Position numbers and translations under genes: made by a program. From JBHHUI01 sp965248775 (GTDB lineage: Bacteria; Chloroflexota; Anaerolineae; Anaerolineales; JBHHUI01): DNA of 64,000 nucleotides. This document shows, one piece after another, positions 8,756-16,714 of the stretch (position 1 is its first letter; the number at the start of each line of letters is the position of its first letter). The notes under the pieces are model-generated. The model searched no databases, was not told the origin of the DNA, and saw only the letters and a list, made by a program, of their open reading frames with translations. The stretch spans positions 4,960,001-5,024,000 of the forward strand of contig OZ252150.1 in assembly GCA_965248775.1 (NCBI GenBank), given 5' to 3'.

Positions 8756-10417
8756 ATGTTCAACATTCGCGTGCGCGTGGTTCTCATCTCAATGTTTTCT
8801 GCTCTGGTACCGGCCGGCGCTACAGTTGCGCCGGTTCGGGTGGCGCCCCCATCTGCTCCTAGCTCTACCTCCCATGGTGTTGGCACCGCCTACACCGTGT
8901 CGGATTTTACCGGAGGCGTGGACGACTTTCTCTATCAGATCGACCTTAACACCGGCGCATTGACACAAATTGGCGTGATTGGATTCGCGAATGTCGAGGT
9001 GCTTTCCTTCGGCCCGGGCGGCGTGCTCTATGGCATGGACGACGACAATCCAAACAACTATCTGATCACGATCAATTTAAACACCGGCGCTGGGAGCATT
9101 GTCGGCCCCTCATTCAACCTGAGCGACGGAGGCATCGCGTTCGACAGTGCGGGAAACCTGTGGGGCACATCCGGCAATGACAATGGACTGTTTTCGATCG
9201 AACCGGCTACCGGCGCGGCTACCTTCATTGGTGCAACCCAGGACATCCAGGGATTGACGGCGTCCGGCACGACGCTCTACGGCATTGACGACGACAACAA
9301 TGCGCTCTGTTCGATGAATCTGCCTTCGCCCACCTGCACGGTCATCGGCGCGCTGAGCTTTGATCCAGATGGAAGCGGCCTGGATTTTGATTGCGCAGGC
9401 AATCTGTTCTACATCGAGAACAATACCGATGCACTTTTCTCCCTCGATCCGGCGACCGGAATTCCGGTTCTGATTGCAGGAGGGATCTCGGATTTCGAAA
9501 GCCTTGCTATTGCGTGCCCATCGGGTCCCTCGGCAGATTTCAAGGGTAGCACGCAGACGGACGGTGGCGGCTGTTACGATATCAACGGTTTCCGCGGGTG
9601 TGTCTTCCACGACCAAGGGGAGCACTTTGCCAGCGGTGGAAACCACTACCGCGAGCAGTCTGTGTTGATTTCGTCAGAAGGTTACGAGGTTTGCATAGCG
9701 CTGCCGACGGGATACATGGCAACCGGCACACATATCAACCAAAGTACATTCATTGAGCACGCATATTGCTACACCGACAAGCAGGGCGCGCGGGTGGACT
9801 TTGGGATCGAACACATCGAGTTGGATGCCGAGCAACTTGCAAGCGCCAATGCAGAGCTGCCGGACGCAGAAACGCTAGCTGCCGCGGCGGTGGTCGGGCA
9901 TGCAATAGGCGCTGCCGGGGGCGAATTCAGCTGCTCCGACGCACTTATCATCGTGCCACCTGCCATCGTCGCGGACGGTACACGCTTTCTGTGCGCGTCA
10001 TCGAAAGGTGGTTCAAGGACAAGTGCTGCGCCACCCGGCCTCAGTGTCATCGCGCCGCGCGTGGACCTGACTACCGAACCTGAACGCAAGAGCTTCGACC
10101 AAAGCCTGACAATTTGCTTACCGTTCTCGGTGAACGATGTTCTGAAAGCAGGCGGCCGCGATGCAAATTTAGTCGTCGGATTCTTTGACGGTTCTTTCTG
10201 GCAGTCGCTACCCCAGACGCCGAGTCCGGCGCCGAGTCTTATCTGTGGGCTCACAGATCATCTCAGCATGTTCGGATTGCTTGCAAGAGTGCCGCATGCG
10301 CTGCCCGCGACAGGTTCCAATGCCGGGACGTCAATCTGGTTGACAATTGCTTTAGGCTTCGTGCTTCCGGTTCTGGCGGGAATTCTGACGAGACGTCGGA
10401 ACACGTCTGCTCGATAA
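8756..10417 (+). CDS. Secreted propeller-like surface protein with LPATG C-terminal sorting-type signal
   Basis: A 553-residue protein. The N-terminus (MFNIRVRVVLISMFSALVPA) is a plausible signal peptide ending near AGATVA. Residues about 40-265 contain repeated units with YxIDLNTGALTxIG and LYGMDDDN/LYGIDDDN patterns, suggesting a beta-propeller. A second region has ZU5-like strands (LTICLPFSVNDVLKAGG...LVVGFFDGSFW...LTDHLSMFGLLAR). The C-terminus reads HALPATGSNAG, then a hydrophobic helix of about 20 residues, then RRRNTSAR: the classical LPXTG, membrane span, basic tail arrangement of sortase substrates. No sortase lies in this window. Function is unknown; a cell-surface role is inferred. 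Confidence 0.8.
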   Translation: MFNIRVRVVLISMFSALVPAGATVAPVRVAPPSAPSSTSHGVGTAYTVSDFTGGVDDFLYQIDLNTGALTQIGVIGFANVEVLSFGPGGVLYGMDDDNPNNYLITINLNTGAGSIVGPSFNLSDGGIAFDSAGNLWGTSGNDNGLFSIEPATGAATFIGATQDIQGLTASGTTLYGIDDDNNALCSMNLPSPTCTVIGALSFDPDGSGLDFDCAGNLFYIENNTDALFSLDPATGIPVLIAGGISDFESLAIACPSGPSADFKGSTQTDGGGCYDINGFRGCVFHDQGEHFASGGNHYREQSVLISSEGYEVCIALPTGYMATGTHINQSTFIEHAYCYTDKQGARVDFGIEHIELDAEQLASANAELPDAETLAAAAVVGHAIGAAGGEFSCSDALIIVPPAIVADGTRFLCASSKGGSRTSAAPPGLSVIAPRVDLTTEPERKSFDQSLTICLPFSVNDVLKAGGRDANLVVGFFDGSFWQSLPQTPSPAPSLICGLTDHLSMFGLLARVPHALPATGSNAGTSIWLTIALGFVLPVLAGILTRRRNTSAR

Positions 10418-10424
10418 ATCGTAT

Positions 10425-11393
10425 CTAGACAGACGTGCGCACACTGCGTTCCAGCAGCGCTTTCCACCCAGGAACATCCAACTCCCAGCACACTTTGACA
10501 TGCGGCGCGCTATGCCACATCGCGACGCTGGCCGTGTTCTCCTGTGTCACCTGCAGTTGATCCACAACAGTCATACCCCGTGTGAACCTGCCCTCACATT
10601 CAACTTCTACAAAATGTCTGCTATGTCTTGTGCAGAGCGCCGGATCAATCGCTATCGCCATCGCCACCGGGTCGGGCAGGCCAATTCCGGGATCGCCGAG
10701 CCACTCCCGGTTTGTTTGTAGTGCGGAGGCATTACAATCGATGACGAACTGTGACAGCGGCGTGTTGATGACCTCTTTGTAATAGGTTATTTCTTCTTCG
10801 TTAAGATTCGCCGCACCGCGACATAGCTCCCAACCGACCATCTCGATCGGAAGACCGGAATGGAAACAAATTTGGGCCGCCTCGGGATCGCACCAGATGT
10901 TGTACTCAGCTGCCGGCGTAATGTTACCCACTGCACAGGCTGCCCCACCCATCACGATACAGCGGCTCACGTCCCCAACAATTTCAGGCGCCTTTTTGAT
11001 TGCGAGGGCCACATTTGTTAGCGGACCGAGGGTCACAAGCACAATTCCGGGGTTAGCCTGAATATGTTCAATGAGCGCATCCACAGCATGCCCTTTGGCC
11101 GCCAGCGTTTTCGGGGGTGGGTAATTCGTGTCCCCCATGCCGTCCGAGCCATGAAAGAATTCAGCACGATGGGTCTCACGTACGAGGGGTTCCACTGCGC
11201 CTTCGTAGACCGGAGTTGCTCGGCCACATAATTCGACGGTATAGCGTGCATTCCGGCTTCCCTGCTGCATAGCTACATTACCGGCCACGATCGTGATCGC
11301 CACAACCTCGATATCCGGCGAGACCAACGCCATAAGCAATGCAACCGCGTCGTCTGAAGCCGTATCTGAATCAATGATCATTTTGTGAGGCAT
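10425..11393 (-). CDS. Nucleoside hydrolase (inosine-uridine-preferring type)
   Basis: A 322-residue protein beginning MPHKMIIDSDTASDDAVAL. The Asp cluster matches the N-terminal calcium-binding DTDxxxDD motif of nucleoside hydrolases, here DSDTASDD, with Ser in one position. Further family features are VTLGPLTNVALA and the GGAACAVGNITPAAEYNIWCDPEAA segment. It splits nucleosides to ribose and base in salvage. It lies 21 bp downstream of the broken phosphotransferase gene and on the same strand, so they were probably co-transcribed. It converges on the LPATG protein with only 7 bp between the stops. Confidence 0.92.
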   Translation of the reverse strand: MPHKMIIDSDTASDDAVALLMALVSPDIEVVAITIVAGNVAMQQGSRNARYTVELCGRATPVYEGAVEPLVRETHRAEFFHGSDGMGDTNYPPPKTLAAKGHAVDALIEHIQANPGIVLVTLGPLTNVALAIKKAPEIVGDVSRCIVMGGAACAVGNITPAAEYNIWCDPEAAQICFHSGLPIEMVGWELCRGAANLNEEEITYYKEVINTPLSQFVIDCNASALQTNREWLGDPGIGLPDPVAMAIAIDPALCTRHSRHFVEVECEGRFTRGMTVVDQLQVTQENTASVAMWHSAPHVKVCWELDVPGWKALLERSVRTSV

Positions 11394-11414
11394 GTTTTCT
11401 CAGTCTGCGCTCCG

Positions 11415-11747
11415 TCAGTTCATTAATATCCGAATACGTTTTTCTGTCCGCCGCGCATAGTCGGGCACCATCTCTTGCCAGTGGGGGTCGATCGTTCCCA
11501 GGAGAAAGTTCATCAGCATCACTGCGCGAGCCGCAATGAAAGCATCAATTTGGCCTGGTTCATTTTCGGGCCAGACCGCGATCCTTTGGTACCCGCGTTG
11601 AAAGGCATCCCGCAGATCAGGATAATTATCCTCACCGAGATAGTAATACAAAGCAATACCGATATCTTGTACCGGCCAACCCCAGAGCATGTCTTCGAAA
11701 TCGATCGGCGAGAGGACTCCACGCGCGACACGCACATTCCACTGATG
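11415..11747 (-). pseudogene. Phosphotransferase (APH/choline-kinase-like), C-terminal fragment
   Basis: The C-terminal third of a gene cut by an IS1 element. It starts inside the catalytic loop (HQWNVRVARG) and contains LSPIDFEDMLWGWPVQDIG, the metal-binding D[F/W]E region of aminoglycoside-phosphotransferase-like kinases, then helices to the stop at 11415. Joined to 14053-14723 through the 8-bp target duplication (11740-11747), it restores HGDLHQWNV and an in-frame protein of about 331 residues. No independent start is evident, so the fragment is probably not translated as a functional enzyme. Confidence 0.87.
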
Positions 11748-11820
11748 GGTAGTGGTTACATGTTGACTGATGAGTCTGGAAAAAGTAAGTTGTTGGCCTG
11801 CCAAACAGAGGAGCGCCAAA

Positions 11821-12573
11821 ATGATCCAGAGTGTCATCACGCATGAGTGTTCAAAGTGCAGGAGCCTCAACATTGTCAAGAATGGTACAGACTATAAAGG
11901 CGGTCAGAAGTTTCATTGTCTCGATTGCGCCGCTTATGGAATGTTGGAACCGCAAAGCCGTTCTTATCCTGAGTTCATCAGAGAATTTGTCCTACGCACC
12001 TATCGAGAGCGAGCCAGTATGCGCGGCATTGAGCGCATCTTTGGCATCGCGCGGCAGACATTAGCACGCTGGATTCTGGAGAAGGCCGGCGCTATGCCGA
12101 ACCTGGCTGACACTTTAGAAACCGTAAAAACGGATGATGTGCTGGAATTGGATGAATTATGGTCATTTGTACGCACAAAAAACGATAAACGTTGGATATG
12201 GGTCGCGCTGTGTCGGCGCACGCGCCAAGTGGTGGCCTATTTTATTGGCGACCGCAGTGAAAAAAGTTGTCGCGCGTTATGGAAATCCATCCCAGCATCC
12301 TACAAAGCGTGTTGCTCCTTCAGCGACTTCTGGCACGCTTACCAGAAGGTTTTACCAAACGACACTCACCAAAGTGTCGGCAAAGAAAGCGGCCAGACAT
12401 CTCACGTGGAACGCTGGAACAACACCTTGCGCCAGAGACTGGCTCGCTTCGTGCGCAAAACTCTTTCTTTCTCCAAGTCCGACGTTTACCATGAAGCTGT
12501 ACTCAAGTTGTATCTCCATTACTACAATACAGCGTGGTCCCCATCAGTTACCATCTCGAGTGTTGTGATTTGA
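11821..12573 (+). CDS. IS1-family transposase (single ORF)
   Basis: A transposase of about 250 residues from the ATG at 11821, 7 nt after AGGAG. The N-terminus has two CxxC zinc-finger pairs (CSKCRSLN and FHCLDC), then a helix-turn-helix (MRGIERIFGIARQTLARWI) and a DDE core: LELDELWSF, FSDFWHAY and VERWNNTLRQRLARFVRKT. Unlike classical IS1 there is one continuous frame, with no InsA/InsB frameshift. The last codons (ISSVVI) come from the nested IS; the original end was probably SVTM followed by TAA. The enzyme may still be active. Confidence 0.88.
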   Translation: MIQSVITHECSKCRSLNIVKNGTDYKGGQKFHCLDCAAYGMLEPQSRSYPEFIREFVLRTYRERASMRGIERIFGIARQTLARWILEKAGAMPNLADTLETVKTDDVLELDELWSFVRTKNDKRWIWVALCRRTRQVVAYFIGDRSEKSCRALWKSIPASYKACCSFSDFWHAYQKVLPNDTHQSVGKESGQTSHVERWNNTLRQRLARFVRKTLSFSKSDVYHEAVLKLYLHYYNTAWSPSVTISSVVI

Positions 12574-14033
12574 GTGAAAAGGCTCAAGCAGCCAAAGAGT
12601 AAGCCTGCTTGGCGAATAAGTACGAGAAGACTTGTTGCTCGTCAGTACCGTCAGACAGAGAGCCGTGAGCCTGCAAGATCAATGCTTCGATTAGCTGCTG
12701 GCTTTGTTGGCGAATAACCTGCCCGATGGATTGGATGGGCGCGCAGACCTTGTCACGACGCGATGTGGGCAAACAGTGCAGGTGCAGGAACGAATAGGCC
12801 ACGAAGACCAGTGACCAGTGCTTATGAATGGCGGCGGCCGAGCGCATGCGATATTCGTGGAGCCCCAGGTTCTGTTTGGCGTCTTGATAAAAGGTCTCAA
12901 TCGGCCAACGGAGCAGATAGGTTGCGATGATCTTCTTGGCATCCCAACTGAGATGGCTGCTGACCAGCACGGCATAGGTGCCGGTTAAATCAGGCTTGGC
13001 AAAGCTGATGACCAGCCGTACCTTCCCCAAAGTCGGGATGCGTACATTCTTGCTGAAGCAGTAGTAGGTCTGCTCGCCCACTTGCATCGGTTTGAAAGCG
13101 GAAGGTGGGATAAGCGGCACTAGGTCCTGCACCTTGATGTGCGGACCATCAAAGCGCATGCGTTCGCCGGAAGCATCCTGGAGCACAAAGCTGTTGGTGA
13201 TAAGGTTGCGGTTGTTTTTCAGCAGGCTGATCCAGTGCTTGCCATGCGCACTGAGAACTTCGAGCAATTCGGGTGCCAGGTACCAGGCGTCGAACAGCAC
13301 CGTTTCAAAGGGCAAATCGTGCGCCAGCGCCGCCTTGACCAGTTCAGCCGCCAGCGAAATCTTGGTCTGAAAAGATTCGTCCAGAGCCCGGAACTCTGGG
13401 TCGGCCAGCAAGGTGGGTGCGACTTGACGTTTGAAGCGATTACGCTCCTTCTTGGTTTTCGGGATCGTAGCGTCGGGCAACAGTTTCTTGACGAACGCTT
13501 CCCAGTCGGTGACTTCTTCGTAGCGCCGGTACAGTCGCCAGTCGGCCGGAAAGCGAACCGCGCCGCTGATGTAGTGGCCGGTGACCAGATTGTGCGCTAG
13601 CGGATACATGTGGTTGCCGTGGTTGTAATGTTGGTCAATGTATTCGAACAGACTGCCGACGTGCTCGCACAAAGTATCATCGATGGCCAGCATCGATTTG
13701 CGGGCGCCCTGGCGCTGACGCTTGGTTTGCTGGAATAAGTATGCAATGCGTTCCTGGTTCAGTTCCGCGGCATCCCAGTTCGCTTCCGACAAGAAGCGCG
13801 ACAGGTTGGTCTTGTCAGCGCTATCCAACAGGCAGCGCGTCATGTTCGCCATCGACTTGTTCTTCAACACAATCAGTCCGGTTAGATAATTCTCGAAATG
13901 CCGGAACTGACAGCGGTTTTCAAACACCCCGCGAAAGCTGGCGCTGTGCTCTGATACGATGGGAGCCGGTTTTACGATGGGAAGTTGCATCTGCCGAATA
14001 TGCCCTAAGATCACTCAAATCACAACACTCGAG
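12555..14033. mobile_element. IS4-superfamily element, copy 1 (1479 bp)
   Basis: It is bounded by 23-bp perfect inverted repeats beginning CTCGAGTGTTGTG, with a 7-bp target duplication TTACCAT at 12548-12554 and 14034-14040. A second copy of identical length lies in opposite orientation at 30883-32361. It is nested in the 3' end of an IS1 transposase gene. Confidence 0.93.
12584..13990 (-). CDS. IS4-superfamily transposase, copy 1
   Basis: DDE transposase of about 468 residues from the ATG at 13990; a GTG at 14014 would add eight residues and lies just inside the inverted repeat. Visible motifs are SMLAIDDTLCEH (first Asp), ETVLFDAWYLAPELL (second Asp) and YLLRWPIETFYQDAK, an exact Y-(2)-R-(3)-E-(6)-K signature of the IS4 group. 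It differs from copy 2 at only two positions (Q versus P near the N-terminus and in ILQAHG versus ILPAHG), showing recent spread. The frame is intact. Confidence 0.92.
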   Translation of the reverse strand: MQLPIVKPAPIVSEHSASFRGVFENRCQFRHFENYLTGLIVLKNKSMANMTRCLLDSADKTNLSRFLSEANWDAAELNQERIAYLFQQTKRQRQGARKSMLAIDDTLCEHVGSLFEYIDQHYNHGNHMYPLAHNLVTGHYISGAVRFPADWRLYRRYEEVTDWEAFVKKLLPDATIPKTKKERNRFKRQVAPTLLADPEFRALDESFQTKISLAAELVKAALAHDLPFETVLFDAWYLAPELLEVLSAHGKHWISLLKNNRNLITNSFVLQDASGERMRFDGPHIKVQDLVPLIPPSAFKPMQVGEQTYYCFSKNVRIPTLGKVRLVISFAKPDLTGTYAVLVSSHLSWDAKKIIATYLLRWPIETFYQDAKQNLGLHEYRMRSAAAIHKHWSLVFVAYSFLHLHCLPTSRRDKVCAPIQSIGQVIRQQSQQLIEALILQAHGSLSDGTDEQQVFSYLFAKQAYSLAA

Positions 14034-14052
14034 TTACCATGTAACCACTACC

Positions 14053-14723
14053 CACTGATGTAGGTCGCCGTGTAGAACGCGCATTGGCTCGCCACCGACT
14101 TGCAGATCGGCAATAGTATTCTCGCTCCATTTAACTGCCTCTTCGAAGAGTCGGCGGCGCTTGGCCGGAATCACATCGCTCAAACGGTCTTCGAGCAGCA
14201 CGATTGGCTCCGGAAATGGGAAGGTGGTATCGAATGTGTATATACCGAATCCGCGCGGGGGCTGGAAAGTCGCCGCGTGGATATGCAAGCCTGCCATGAG
14301 ACGGCCTTGTTTTTCGACGTTGGCAGGCGTAAGCTGCAATGCCAAGTCTGTGCCGGATACCCACGAGAAAATCATGCATAAGCGCGGCTCGGGCACACCT
14401 TCCGCTTCGACTTCTACAACCAGTTCGCTTTTTTTAGAGGGCATGGGTTCCGGGATGCTAAGGTCAGAGTCCTGGGACAGAGCAGCCAGCCACATCATTT
14501 CGGAGCAATACTGTTCGTAACTGTGTCCGCCTTCGGGCAGTGCGATACGCAGGATATACTTTTCGCCGTTCGCGGTATCAACGCGAAATATGCCATTGAA
14601 TCCATTGGTGATCAATCGGACACGAGTAACCTTAAGCGCGTAGCATTCCAGCGCGCGCAATGCTATTCGACGCAGTCGGCGTGCGCGTCCACGGTTTGTC
14701 AGTTGGGCAAAGGATTTGACCAT
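14053..14723 (-). pseudogene. Phosphotransferase (APH/choline-kinase-like), N-terminal fragment
   Basis: The N-terminal two thirds of the kinase split by the IS1 element. It has the ATP-binding lobe (RLITNGFNGIFRVDTANGEKY with KYILRIALP), the hinge region (LCMIFSWVSGTDLA) and the start of the catalytic loop, VLHGDLHQW, where the IS interrupts. The ORF runs a few residues into the IS and stops. The family phosphorylates small hydroxyl substrates such as homoserine, choline or antibiotics; the substrate here is not predictable. It is 22 bp downstream of the alpha-amylase and upstream of the nucleoside hydrolase, suggesting a former three-gene operon. Confidence 0.87.
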
Positions 14724-14744
14724 CAGAGAGGATTGAGAGATCTA

Positions 14745-16199
14745 CTAGTCGGCCTTGAACACAATTCCACTTCGTGCGGGAATATGGAGCCCTGCTGTGT
14801 GGCTGACTTCCAGCCGAGCCTCACCCGGGCCAAGCACTGTCTTTAGTGCGACCCCATGCGAGAGATGTTCCTGTATTGAAATGTCGATCTGGGCAGCCGC
14901 CTCACCAGCATTTAGCACGATCAGCAATACATCCGCATCCAGTTTTCGCAGATAGGCATACACCATGTCGACTGCGAAGACAGCGATGAATTCTCCGGTG
15001 CGGAGCGCAGGATGGGAATTGCGCAGTGCAATACAGTCTTTGAAATAATCGCGCAGTTCTACATTCCAGTGCTCCACCTCCCAAGGGAAGGAACGCCGAC
15101 AATCCGGGTCGAAACCACCTTCCATGCCAATCTCGTCTCCATAGTACACACACGGCGCTCCGGGGAAGGTCATCTGGAACAAGGTCGTCAATTTAAGCGC
15201 CTCCAAATTTCCCCGCACTGACGTTAGAAAACGAGGCGTATCGTGGCTGTCGAGCAGGTTGAGTTGCACCTCGGTCACGGGCCTTGCATATTTCGTCAGC
15301 ATTTCGTCCACACGTGTGGCGAAGCCAGGCGCATCAAGGGGGTGAAGGTGCGGGCGCGCATTCTCATGAGTCTGTTCCGGGTCAACATAGTGCCCGCCAA
15401 GGAAAGCCAAACTGGCATAGGAGAGCGGATAATTCATAACGGCGTCGAACTGATCTCCTTGCAACCAGCGATGCGCGTCGTGCCAGATTTCGCCAACAAT
15501 ATAGGCCTCTGGATTGGCCGCTTTGACTACCTGCCGGAAGGTCTGCCAGAATCCGTCCTCATCAATTTCTTCGGGAACATCCAGCCGCCAACCATCAATT
15601 CCCTGTTCGATCCAATACCGCCCGATTTCCATGATGAAGCTCTGCACCTGTAGATTGCTGGTATTGAATTTAGGCAACGCATGCAGGTTCCACCAGGCTT
15701 TGTAATTGGGCTTCTCTTTGCTATAGGCATTCACGGGATAGCCATATACATGAAACCAGTCCACATAAGGAGAGCTGTCGCCGATCTCCAGAATGTGATT
15801 GAACTGGAAGAAGCCCCGGCTGGCGTGGTTGAACACACCGTCTAATACTATGCGTATGTCGCGTGAATGGGCTGCAGCGAGCAGTGTTCTGAAAGCCGCG
15901 TTACCTCCCAGGAGAGGATCGATTTGAAAATAATCGTGCGTGTGATAGCGATGGTTCGCTGCCGATTGAAATATCGGATTGAAATAGATGGCTGATATAC
16001 CGAGGTCTTGCAGATAGTCGAGTTTCTCCACCACACCAAGCAGATCGCCGCCTTTGAAGCCGTAAGTTGTTGGTGAGTCTTCCCACGCTTCCAGGTTGTT
16101 CGGTTTGAGTACCGATGCGCTGCGCGCGAAGCGGTCCGGGAAGATCTGATAGAAAACGGCATGTTTTACCCACTCGGGGGTGGTGATTTCAGTAGACAT
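14745..16199 (-). CDS. GH13 alpha-amylase family protein (neopullulanase/cyclomaltodextrinase-like)
   Basis: A glycoside hydrolase of about 484 residues. The chosen start, MSTEITTPEWVKHAVFYQIFP at 16199, fits the usual beginning of the catalytic barrel; the longer reading upstream (to 16304) overlaps the cupin gene and lacks family similarity. The GH13 conserved regions are present: DGVFNHAS, DGWRLDVPEEI (nucleophile Asp), AYIVGEIWHDA (acid/base Glu) and LLDSHDTPRF (third Asp). QIFPDRF and NPIFQSAANHRYHTHDYF are typical of the neopullulanase subgroup. No signal peptide, so probably intracellular maltooligosaccharide breakdown. The C-terminal beta domain ends at 14745. Confidence 0.93.
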   Translation of the reverse strand: MSTEITTPEWVKHAVFYQIFPDRFARSASVLKPNNLEAWEDSPTTYGFKGGDLLGVVEKLDYLQDLGISAIYFNPIFQSAANHRYHTHDYFQIDPLLGGNAAFRTLLAAAHSRDIRIVLDGVFNHASRGFFQFNHILEIGDSSPYVDWFHVYGYPVNAYSKEKPNYKAWWNLHALPKFNTSNLQVQSFIMEIGRYWIEQGIDGWRLDVPEEIDEDGFWQTFRQVVKAANPEAYIVGEIWHDAHRWLQGDQFDAVMNYPLSYASLAFLGGHYVDPEQTHENARPHLHPLDAPGFATRVDEMLTKYARPVTEVQLNLLDSHDTPRFLTSVRGNLEALKLTTLFQMTFPGAPCVYYGDEIGMEGGFDPDCRRSFPWEVEHWNVELRDYFKDCIALRNSHPALRTGEFIAVFAVDMVYAYLRKLDADVLLIVLNAGEAAAQIDISIQEHLSHGVALKTVLGPGEARLEVSHTAGLHIPARSGIVFKAD

Positions 16200-16239
16200 T
16201 TGCTCTAATTTAACGTGTCTCCATGCAGGAAACCCATAC

Positions 16240-16578
16240 CTAAATCCAGGGGTCTTCGCCGGTGCGGGGGTCTTTTGTGGATTTCGGTTCGAACAGAAGC
16301 ACATGCGCTTCTTCGTTGGCGGCCGGAGCGTGATCCACGCCGCGCGGCACGACGAGGAATTCGCCCGCCTCGACCCAAATTTCTTCCTCGCGAAGCCGCA
16401 TCAACATCCGACCTTTGATAACCAGGAAGAGTTGGTCTTCTTTCTCGTGTTGATGCCAGTGATATTCGCCGTACATTTTGGCAAGCTTGATGTGGGAGTC
16501 ATTCAGTGCGGCTGCGGTACGGGGCTTCCAATGCTCCGCAAAGAGTGCATATTTTTCGCTCAGATTGACAACGTTCAT
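16240..16578 (-). CDS. Cupin-domain protein
   Basis: A small single cupin of about 112 residues. The ATG at 16578 (MNVVNLSEKYALFAEHWKP) has GGAGG 10 nt upstream and matches the usual family start; a reading back to 16728 would overlap the FHA gene's start. Cupin motif 1 is YHWHQHEKEDQLFLVIKG, with the His-x-His and Glu metal ligands. Motif 2 is GEFLVVPRGVDHAPAA. It probably binds a divalent metal; function is unknown. It is divergent from the FHA gene, with a 136-bp shared upstream region. Confidence 0.88.
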   Translation of the reverse strand: MNVVNLSEKYALFAEHWKPRTAAALNDSHIKLAKMYGEYHWHQHEKEDQLFLVIKGRMLMRLREEEIWVEAGEFLVVPRGVDHAPAANEEAHVLLFEPKSTKDPRTGEDPWI

Positions 16579-16714
16579 ATGGAGCAGGCCTCCAGACAGA
16601 GTCAGGTTTCGAAGCGCAAGTATAGCGCCGTTGACGAAAGAGGTCGAGATAGAATGCTCTTGCAACGGAATGCTCTCGGCACTAAACTTGAGTGTATCTG
16701 TAGGGGGATCATTC

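Larger units (their letters stand above)
11748..14052. mobile_element. IS1-family element carrying a nested IS4-superfamily element
   Basis: The ends are GGTAGTGGTTACATG at 11748 and its perfect inverse ending at 14052. They are flanked by an 8-bp direct repeat, CACTGATG (11740-11747 and 14053-14060), typical of IS1-family target duplication. The IS4-type copy (12555-14033) and its 7-bp duplication account for the excess length; without them the element is 819 bp, a normal IS1 size. The target was the catalytic loop codons of a phosphotransferase gene. The nested insertion is close to the right end, so the IS1 transposase lost only its last residue. Confidence 0.92.

Noticed and set aside
16478..16714. 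Upstream extension of the FHA gene, and the long form of the cupin (to 16728).
   Set aside because: The two extensions overlap each other on opposite strands; both proteins have better starts (16715 and 16578) with ribosome-binding sites and family-typical N-termini.
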